Positions 15,497 to 21,464 of a stretch of 21,464 nucleotides of DNA are shown here, in pieces; the first letter of the stretch is position 1; every line of letters begins with the position of its first letter. The stretch is from NCBI GenBank assembly GCA_964435165.1, contig CAYSXY010000036.1:1-21464 (forward strand), written 5' to 3'. Position numbers and translations under genes: made by a program. The DNA comes from CAYSXY01 sp964435165. GTDB taxonomy: Bacteria; Pseudomonadota; Alphaproteobacteria; Rickettsiales; RI-342. The notes beneath the pieces were generated by a model. It worked only from the letters and a program-made list of their open reading frames with translations. It was not told the DNA's origin and searched no databases.

Positions 15497-16075
15497 TTAA
15501 ACGTCCATATCAACCACGGGAAGACTCGCAGGAGGGCTTGGCGGCTCATATGATGCGCGATATGCCTCTTGCCACGGCAGCGCTGACGGCTGTGGCAAAT
15601 CCTGTACGGTCACCGCCGGTGTGGGGTGCGCCGTGGTTGAGTGCCAGGGCAGTACGTCCGAAGGCTCTACAACCCGTTCGGCCTGTGCCACATTGATTGC
15701 TCCGTGATTGCTGGCAGGCGTATCATCGCTTCCGCCCAGCATCGCCACCATATGCTCCCCGATATCGCGGCCTGTTTCATGATCAACGATGGTATTAATC
15801 AATGATGCCACCATGCCAATCGGCCCGCCATAGAGTGAGCCTCCCAGTATACGGGAGCCGTCGGAGAGCTCATCTCCGGTCATCTGTCGGTAAATCGTCG
15901 AAATAACCGGCAAATGATGCAGCGGATTGAGACTATCGAGCACATCATCAAAACGAAGCCCATCCTGCCCCCAATAATCATTCGAGGATGAATGATTCAG
16001 CACATCACGCCGATGGTCCGGCTTATGCGCCGAAGGCTCTTTCACTTCCCAGCTGCTGGCAAGAACAGTCGGCAT
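15497..16075 (-). CDS. Unidentified protein with conserved-looking central segment
   Basis: The product is 192 residues from ATG 16075, chosen because GGGAG lies 5 bases upstream; a frame from 16096 adds seven residues without a ribosome site. The centre reads LRFDDVLDSLNPLHHLPVISTIYRQMTGDELSDG, then RILGGSLYGGPIGMVASLINTIVDHETGRDIGEH. The glycine-rich hydrophobic part may be a membrane-associated or amphipathic hairpin. The ends are low-complexity and rich in Pro, Ser and Ala. I recall similar central segments in unnamed alphaproteobacterial proteins but know no function. It lies downstream of atpC in the same direction, with the MITE-like element between, and no signal peptide is seen. Confidence 0.7.
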   Translation of the reverse strand: MPTVLASSWEVKEPSAHKPDHRRDVLNHSSSNDYWGQDGLRFDDVLDSLNPLHHLPVISTIYRQMTGDELSDGSRILGGSLYGGPIGMVASLINTIVDHETGRDIGEHMVAMLGGSDDTPASNHGAINVAQAERVVEPSDVLPWHSTTAHPTPAVTVQDLPQPSALPWQEAYRASYEPPSPPASLPVVDMDV

Positions 16076-16177
16076 TGGAACTCCCTGTTGTTTCATCCGC
16101 TATTAAATCACATCTGCGCATCATGACAGACTGTAAACAACGTAGCAGCAATAACCATGCCAGCCCTAAATCAAAGA

Positions 16178-16340
16178 CTTAGATAGTGTCGTCACGAGAT
16201 GGAGAATGTGACGACAATGAGCCGAAAGGCCATTGGAAGTAAAACTCCCGGAGGGTGAGCCGAGTTAAAACGAGGCGAATCTAAGCGCAGAAAATAGCAG
16301 TTTGCAGGCCATTAAACATCTCGTGACGACACTATCTAAG
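16178..16340. mobile_element. MITE-like element inserted in the atpC stop codon
   Basis: The ends 16178-16200 and 16318-16340 are perfect 23-bp inverted repeats. If the target is TA, the element proper is 16182-16336 (155 bp), with 19-bp terminal repeats GATAGTGTCGTCACGAGAT, flanked by TA at 16180-16181 and 16337-16338. That target fits IS630/Tc1-mariner-type transposition. No reading frame inside could encode a transposase, so it is non-autonomous. A third copy of part of the repeat, GTGACGACA, lies inside at 16208-16216. Excision at the TA restores GCT TAA on the atpC strand. Transcribed from the atp operon, the repeats would form a long stem. No other feature is seen between atpC and the hypothetical gene. 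Confidence 0.85.
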
Positions 16341-16773
16341 CTAAAAGCTCCCGCAATGTCTCATACGCCTCAAGCCTTGCACGGGCACGGGCACGCTGAC
16401 GCGGCGTCGCATCCTCTGCCTCCAGACGACGGACGGTGCGATTTGCCTGCTCTATTTCTTTTTCCACATCATCACGCGTGAGGTGGGCCATATCCCGCGC
16501 TTCTTCAACCAGCACCGTGCAACGCGAAGCCACGGCCTCCGTAAACCCGCCAGTGACAAAATAGCGGTGTGTTGCCACATCCGGTTCAGCCTCATAGACC
16601 GTCACAATGCCGGGGCGCAGCGTTGAGACAAATGGCACATGGCCAGACAACACCCCAAAATCGCCCTCCACTCCGGGAGCCACCACCATGGCCACATCTT
16701 CCGACAAGAGCAGCGATTCGGGCGTGACAATCTCCAGCGTCACATTGTCTGGCAAGTTGGCTGCATGTTCCAT
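16336..16773 (-). CDS. atpC: ATP synthase F1 subunit epsilon
   Basis: AtpC is the epsilon subunit of the F1 rotor stalk, which couples rotation to catalysis and inhibits ATP hydrolysis. The 145-residue product has the N-terminal beta-sandwich (LEIVTPESLLLSEDVAMVVAPGVEGDFGVLSGHVPFVSTLRPG) and a C-terminal helical hairpin rich in Arg and Ala. GAGG precedes the ATG. It is the last gene of the atp operon, 21 bp after atpD. Its final codon and TAG stop lie in the inverted repeat of the MITE-like element; the reconstructed empty site has TAA at the same position, so the protein end is unchanged. Confidence 0.95.
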   Translation of the reverse strand: MEHAANLPDNVTLEIVTPESLLLSEDVAMVVAPGVEGDFGVLSGHVPFVSTLRPGIVTVYEAEPDVATHRYFVTGGFTEAVASRCTVLVEEARDMAHLTRDDVEKEIEQANRTVRRLEAEDATPRQRARARARLEAYETLRELLA

Positions 16774-16794
16774 AGACTGATCCTCGATGCGCGA

Positions 16795-18255
16795 TTATGC
16801 CGCTTCCATGGCCATTTTCTTGGCCTTCTCCACCGCTTCTTCAATCGTACCAACCATGTAAAAAGCACCTTCAGGCAAATCATCATATTTACCGTCAATA
16901 ATGCCCTTAAAGCCGGCAATCGTGTCTTTAAGTTCAACGAACTTACCCGGCGTGTTGGTGAAGACTTCCGCCACGAAGAACGGTTGCGACAGAAAACGCT
17001 GAATTTTACGCGCCCGTGCAACGGTCAACTTATCTTCTTCCGAGAGTTCGTCCATCCCCAAAATGGCGATGATATCCTGCAGCGATTTATAGGTCTGCAA
17101 AATACGCTGTACTTCCCGTGCAACGGTATAATGCTCTTCACCCAGCACATCACGGTCAAGAATACGTGACGTCGAATCCAAAGGATCAACGGCAGGATAA
17201 ATCCCCAATTCTGCGATCTGACGGCTCAGTACGGTGGTGGCATCCAGGTGGGCAAAGGTCGTGGCTGGTGCCGGGTCGGTCAAATCATCTGCCGGAACAT
17301 ACACGGCCTGAACCGAGGTAATCGACCCTTTTTTGGTCGAGGTAATACGCTCCTGCATCGCCCCCATATCGGTTGAGAGCGTTGGCTGATAACCCACGGC
17401 GGAGGGAATACGCCCAAGCAAGGCGGATACTTCCGACCCCGCCTGTGTGAAGCGGAAAATATTATCGATAAAGAACAGGACGTCCTGCCCTTCCTGGTCA
17501 CGGAAATATTCTGCCATCGTAAGCCCTGTCAACGCCACGCGTGCACGCGCGCCCGGAGGCTCATTCATCTGGCCATAAACCAGCGCCACCTTGGAATTTT
17601 CAGGCTTCTCAAGATCAATCACGCCGGAATCCATCATCTCGTGGTACAGATCGTTTCCTTCACGGGTACGCTCACCCACACCGGCGAAAACAGAGAAGCC
17701 ACCATGGCCTTTCGCAATATTGTTAATCAGCTCCATAATCAGAACGGTTTTGCCTACACCAGCACCACCAAACAAACCAATTTTACCCCCTTTGGCATAA
17801 GGCGCGAGCAAGTCCACCACCTTAATCCCGGTCACTAATATTTCCGTCTCGGTGGATTGGTCAACATAGGCAGGTGCTTCGGCATGAATAGGAGATACAT
17901 CAGTGGTTTTGGACTCACCGCGCTCATCAATCGGCTCACCAATCACATTGTAAATACGCCCTAACGTTCCTTTGCCGACAGGAACGGAAATCGGCGCTCC
18001 CGTATCGACCACTTCCTGGCCCCGCACCATGCCTTCGGTGGCATCCATGGCAATACAGCGCACCATGCCCTCACCAAGGTGCTGGGCAACTTCCATCACC
18101 AATCGGCGGCCATCAACTTCCGTCTCCAGCGCGTTGAGAATCGGCGGCAGGGAGCCTTCCTCAAACTGCGCGTCCACAACGGCAGAAATAATCTGGGTTA
18201 CCTTACCGGTTGCATTGGCATTCGCGGCTTTGGTCTTGGTTTTTTTCGCAGGCAT
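16795..18255 (-). CDS. atpD: ATP synthase F1 subunit beta
   Basis: AtpD is the catalytic beta subunit of F1, three copies per complex, making ATP from ADP and phosphate on the cytoplasmic face. The 486-residue product has the P-loop GGAGVGKT at 163-170, the GERTREGNDLYHEM segment, VALVYGQMNEPPGARARV and the catalytic-site ALLGRIPSAVGYQPTL. An N-terminal extension of about 17 Lys/Ala/Thr-rich residues (PAKKTKTKAANANATGK) precedes the normal start; such tails occur in other alphaproteobacterial beta subunits. GGAGAG lies 4 bases before the ATG. Confidence 0.98.
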   Translation of the reverse strand: MPAKKTKTKAANANATGKVTQIISAVVDAQFEEGSLPPILNALETEVDGRRLVMEVAQHLGEGMVRCIAMDATEGMVRGQEVVDTGAPISVPVGKGTLGRIYNVIGEPIDERGESKTTDVSPIHAEAPAYVDQSTETEILVTGIKVVDLLAPYAKGGKIGLFGGAGVGKTVLIMELINNIAKGHGGFSVFAGVGERTREGNDLYHEMMDSGVIDLEKPENSKVALVYGQMNEPPGARARVALTGLTMAEYFRDQEGQDVLFFIDNIFRFTQAGSEVSALLGRIPSAVGYQPTLSTDMGAMQERITSTKKGSITSVQAVYVPADDLTDPAPATTFAHLDATTVLSRQIAELGIYPAVDPLDSTSRILDRDVLGEEHYTVAREVQRILQTYKSLQDIIAILGMDELSEEDKLTVARARKIQRFLSQPFFVAEVFTNTPGKFVELKDTIAGFKGIIDGKYDDLPEGAFYMVGTIEEAVEKAKKMAMEAA

Positions 18256-18284
18256 CGAACTCTCCTTGTCTGTCTGCTGTCTGG

Positions 18285-19169
18285 CTAGAGCGCCTCAGCG
18301 CCGGATATAATTTCAGTCAATTCAGTGGTAATCGCCGCCTGACGCGAACGATTATACTTCAATGTCAGTTCATCAATCATCTTCCCGGCATTACGGGTGG
18401 CATTATCCATGGCCGTCATGCGGGCACCATGCTCACTGGCGGTATTTTCAAGCAGCGCATGATAGATTTGTACTTCCAGATTTTTGGGCAGCAAGGCCGT
18501 AACAACTTCTTGCTCCCCGGGCTCATACTCATAGGCTGCAATGGTTTCCACCTGCGCGCCACCTTCTGCTGCCTCCTCAGGCAGTGGGATCAATTGCTCT
18601 CTGGTGACTTTCTGAGAAATTGCCGACTCAAAGCGATTATAGAAAATGGTACACTTATCAAATTCACCATGATCAAACCGCTCGATAATGGCGGTCGCAA
18701 TACGACGGGCATCATTGTATGCGAGTTTTTTGCCATCCATCAGCGCTTCTCGCCCAACCAGTACGTCCCCGAGTTCACGATAAAGCTGCTCATACGCTTT
18801 GCGCCCAACGGCCAACACTTTAACGCGCTTGCCTTGCTGCTGTAGTTCAGACATAGCGCGGCGTGCATCACGAACCAGGCCGCTATTGAGCGCACCGCAG
18901 AGCCCGCGGTCAGAGGTGATCAGCACAAGCAGGTGCGTCTGGTCATCACCCGTACCCGCTAATAATGCCGGGCCACTACCGGAAGCCACAACCGATTGGC
19001 GCAGCGATTGCATCATACGCCCCATACGCTCGGCGTAGGGACGCGCATCCTCCGCCTGTTCACGGGCGCGGCGCAACTTACTGGCCGCCACCAGCTTCAT
19101 CGCTTTGGTAATCTTCTGCGTCGACTTAACGCTATTGATACGGATGCGTAGTTCTTTAAGACCTGACAC
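18285..19169 (-). CDS. atpG: ATP synthase F1 subunit gamma
   Basis: AtpG forms the central rotor shaft inside the alpha3beta3 hexamer. The N-terminus SGLKELRIRINSVKSTQKITKAMKLVAASKLRRA and the C-terminal helix ENTASEHGARMTAMDNATRNAGKMIDELTLKYNRSRQAAITTELTEIISGAEAL are diagnostic. I choose GTG 19169 (294 residues) because AGGGG lies at suitable distance; a TTG one codon upstream is too close to it. The gene begins 13 bp after atpA and ends 29 bp before atpD. It is full length and apparently functional. Confidence 0.97.
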   Translation of the reverse strand: MSGLKELRIRINSVKSTQKITKAMKLVAASKLRRAREQAEDARPYAERMGRMMQSLRQSVVASGSGPALLAGTGDDQTHLLVLITSDRGLCGALNSGLVRDARRAMSELQQQGKRVKVLAVGRKAYEQLYRELGDVLVGREALMDGKKLAYNDARRIATAIIERFDHGEFDKCTIFYNRFESAISQKVTREQLIPLPEEAAEGGAQVETIAAYEYEPGEQEVVTALLPKNLEVQIYHALLENTASEHGARMTAMDNATRNAGKMIDELTLKYNRSRQAAITTELTEIISGAEAL

Positions 19170-19182
19170 CAAATGCCCCTAT

Positions 19183-20721
19183 TTACTTACTGGCCAGAAA
19201 GCGCTTCACCATCTCTTCCATGATGGCATGCAACTTCTTTTCTGTATCATCGGTCAGTTTTTGATCACTGCGGATCGTATCCAACAATGATTGTTGATTA
19301 CCACGCAACTCCTGAACCAGCTTATCTTCAAAGGCGGAAACATCATCCGTGGCTATATCATCAAGATAGCCTTTCACCCCGGCAAAAATCACCGCCACCT
19401 GCTCTTCCACCGGCAACGGCGAGTATTGAGGTTGTTTAAGCAACTGCGTCAACCGTTGACCGCGGGCAATCAGCCGCTGCGTCGCCGCATCGAGGTCAGA
19501 GCCAAACTGGGCAAACGCTTCCATTTCACGGAACTGTGCCAATTCAAGCTTAATCGACCCTGCCACCTGCTTCATGGCTTTGATCTGCGCCGCCGATCCA
19601 ACCCGGCTAACTGAAAGACCGACATTCACCGCCGGGCGAATACCCCGATAGAACAATTCACTTTCTAAGAAAATCTGACCATCGGTGATCGAGATCACAT
19701 TGGTTGGAATGTAAGCGGACACATCACCTGCCTGCGTTTCAATCACCGGCAGCGCTGTTAGCGAGCCGGCCCCTTCATCATCCGACATTTTCGCCGCCCG
19801 CTCCAGAAGACGGGAGTGAAGATAGAACACGTCACCCGGATAGGCTTCGCGGCCCGGCGGACGGCGCAAAAGCAATGACATTTGTCGATACGCCACGGCC
19901 TGTTTGGATAAATCATCATAAATAATCAGCCCGTGCATCCCATTATCACGGAAAAATTCACCCATTGCACATCCGGTATACGGCGCCAGAAACTGCATGG
20001 GCGCCGGGTCGGAGGCAGTCGCACTCACGACGATCGTGTATTCCATCGCGCCGGACTCTTCCAGGCGCTTCACCACCTGCGCTACTGTTGAGCGTTTTTG
20101 ACCAACCGCAACATAGATACAGTAGAGCTTTTTGCTCTCATCATCCGTCGCATTCACCGGCTTTTGATTAATAATCGCATCAATAGCGACGGCGGTTTTA
20201 CCGGTCTGGCGATCGCCAATAATCAATTCACGCTGGCCCCGGCCAATCGGAATCAGGCTGTCGATGGCTTTAATCCCGGTCTGCATGGGCTCATGCACGG
20301 ATTTACGGTAGACAATTCCCGGCGCTTTGACTTCAACCCGGCTAGATGTTTTTGACTTAATGGGGCCTTTACCATCAATAGGATTACCCAACGCATCAAC
20401 CACGCGACCAAGTAATGCCTTTCCCGTCGGCACCTCCACAATGGAGTTAGTGCGCTTGACAATATCGCCTTCTTTGACTTCCCGGTCATCACCAAAAATC
20501 ACGACCCCAACGGCATCTTCTTCCAGATTGAGCGCCATTCCTTTCAGACCGCTGGAGAATTCAACCATTTCGCCGGCCTGCACCTGTTCCAGCCCATAGA
20601 TGGTCGCAATGCCATCCCCAACCTTAACCACCTGTCCAACCTCAGACAATTCGGCAAGCTGATCAAAATTCGTAATTTCCTTTTTCAGGATGGTCGAAAT
20701 TTCTGAAGCGTTAATATCCAC
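19183..20721 (-). CDS. atpA: ATP synthase F1 subunit alpha
   Basis: AtpA is the non-catalytic nucleotide-binding alpha subunit, three per F1. The 512-residue product has GDRQTGKT (169-176) as P-loop and the family segments ALGNPIDGKGP, CIYVAVGQKRSTVAQVV and VGLSVSRVGSAAQIKAMK. It starts with GTG at 20721, preceded by AGGAG at about 7 bases; the N-terminus MDINASEISTILKKEI is normal for alphaproteobacteria. It lies 46 bp after atpH. Confidence 0.98.
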   Translation of the reverse strand: MDINASEISTILKKEITNFDQLAELSEVGQVVKVGDGIATIYGLEQVQAGEMVEFSSGLKGMALNLEEDAVGVVIFGDDREVKEGDIVKRTNSIVEVPTGKALLGRVVDALGNPIDGKGPIKSKTSSRVEVKAPGIVYRKSVHEPMQTGIKAIDSLIPIGRGQRELIIGDRQTGKTAVAIDAIINQKPVNATDDESKKLYCIYVAVGQKRSTVAQVVKRLEESGAMEYTIVVSATASDPAPMQFLAPYTGCAMGEFFRDNGMHGLIIYDDLSKQAVAYRQMSLLLRRPPGREAYPGDVFYLHSRLLERAAKMSDDEGAGSLTALPVIETQAGDVSAYIPTNVISITDGQIFLESELFYRGIRPAVNVGLSVSRVGSAAQIKAMKQVAGSIKLELAQFREMEAFAQFGSDLDAATQRLIARGQRLTQLLKQPQYSPLPVEEQVAVIFAGVKGYLDDIATDDVSAFEDKLVQELRGNQQSLLDTIRSDQKLTDDTEKKLHAIMEEMVKRFLASK

Positions 20722-20767
20722 CGATGGTCTCCTACTTACATATCACCGTTACGTTCATTTAAATGGG

Positions 20768-21337
20768 TCACGCCGCAACAGCTGTTGATTTTAAATGCCG
20801 CTCCATGCGCTTAAGCCGTGATGACAACGACCCGTCAATCATCAGCGAGCCGAGGCGTATCACCGCTCCACCAAGCAATTCTTCCTCGGTTTCCACTGAT
20901 AGTTCAGGTGTTTTCCCCGTCACCTCTGAGACAAGGCTCTGAATCTGCTTTGTCTGATTGTCATCCAGCGCTTGCGCAGCCGTCACACGCGCACGCACGA
21001 TGCCCGCAGCCTCATCAACCAGCAACCGTAAGCGCGCGGCGATGGCAGGCAGCGCAGCCAACCGGTCATGTTCGGCCAACAGTGCAATCCAGCGCTGTGT
21101 GACATCATCACATCCTAATTTCTCGCATAGTGCTGACATGACAGCTTTTTTCTCAGCAACGCTAACAACCGGCGCTTTTAACGCGGCACACAATTGATCA
21201 TGCCCTTCAATCACATCTTTCAGAGTCTCGACAGACTTCATCATCCTGTTTTGAGCATCTGTCGTATCGCACAGATCAAACAAGGCTTTCGCATAGCGCT
21301 TGGCTATCATTATCTGTTCTGCTGAGCGTGCTGACAC
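20768..21337 (-). CDS. atpH: ATP synthase F1 subunit delta
   Basis: AtpH (OSCP-like delta) links the peripheral stalk to the top of F1. The 189-residue product has the N-terminal helical segment AKRYAKALFDLCD and the C-terminal VETEEELLGGAVIRLGSLMIDGSLSSRLKRMERHL, both typical. The start is uncertain: GTG 21337 gives a leading MSARSAEQIM, comparable with other alphaproteobacterial delta subunits, while ATG 21310 is a shorter alternative. No clear ribosome site precedes either. It is the first gene of the visible F1 operon; genes for the Fo sector are not in the window. Confidence 0.95.
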   Translation of the reverse strand: MSARSAEQIMIAKRYAKALFDLCDTTDAQNRMMKSVETLKDVIEGHDQLCAALKAPVVSVAEKKAVMSALCEKLGCDDVTQRWIALLAEHDRLAALPAIAARLRLLVDEAAGIVRARVTAAQALDDNQTKQIQSLVSEVTGKTPELSVETEEELLGGAVIRLGSLMIDGSLSSRLKRMERHLKSTAVAA

Positions 21338-21391
21338 GTGGCAATCAACCGGGCGGTAGTGAAAACAAAAAATCGCGGAATGCGAGGGCGA

Positions 21392-21420
21392 CGATTAGCA
21401 CAGAGCGCCGCGCAGGGCAA
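21392..21420 (-). promoter_or_regulatory. Possible atp operon promoter
   Basis: On the minus strand TTGCCC (21415-21420) and TAATCG (21392-21397) are separated by exactly 17 bp and lie about 55 bp before the GTG of atpH. Both boxes are imperfect, so this is a candidate only. Nothing else is recognised between here and the right edge. Confidence 0.3.
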
Positions 21421-21464
21421 GGCGGTTCAACATCATTCCGTCACAAGTGATTTTAAATACTATA

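Noticed and set aside
16178..16340. Inverted repeat as an ordinary rho-independent terminator of atpC
   Set aside because: The 117-base loop between perfect 23-bp arms and the lack of a U tract fit a transposon-like element better, though it may still affect transcript ends.

Overview
The window looks like a chromosomal segment of an alphaproteobacterium with fairly balanced base composition. The evidence is gene order and protein type: mnmE-mnmG-rsmG-parA-parB facing a convergent DUF3576-leuS-(kinase)-lptE-holA block, followed by an F1 ATP synthase operon in the order atpH-A-G-D-C. I cannot name a genus. Nearly everything is housekeeping, all recognisable genes are full length, and I see no phage, CRISPR array, tRNA or rRNA.

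Region 1 (1-7086). A quinone oxidoreductase (minus strand) diverges from a plus-strand cluster: the tRNA-modifying pair mnmE and mnmG, the 16S rRNA methyltransferase rsmG, and the chromosome-partition genes parA and parB. From mnmG onward the genes overlap by 4 to 11 bases, consistent with one transcript. ParB's centromere-like target parS (GTTTCACGTGAAAC) occurs perfectly five times and once with a single mismatch. One site lies just before mnmG, three are inside mnmG, one is inside rsmG, and one is inside leuS about 3.8 kb past parB.

Region 2 (7083-12614). A minus-strand operon converges on parB with overlapping stop codons. In transcription order it is a DUF3576 lipoprotein, leuS, a small-molecule kinase of the aminoglycoside/hydroxyurea phosphotransferase type, lptE (LPS assembly) and holA (DNA polymerase III delta). 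The kinase is the unexpected member.

Region 3 (12615-16096). This holds a porin with a strong terminator and two tandem 20-bp repeats upstream. A divergent ThiE/TenI-like gene and a YggS-family gene follow, their start codons only 11 bp apart. Next is an unidentified, probably conserved, 192-residue protein.

Region 4 (16178-21464). A 155-bp MITE-like element sits exactly in the stop codon of atpC. Removing it at its TA target rebuilds an intact TAA, so the insertion changed TAA to TAG without altering the epsilon subunit. The atpHAGDC operon follows on the minus strand, with GTG starts on atpH, atpA and atpG.

The most interesting signals are the parS sites encoded as short peptides (VSRET, FHVK, VSHET) inside essential genes, the stop-codon MITE, the inserted kinase and the tandem repeats before the porin. 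I found no clear sign of a wholly new multigene system.
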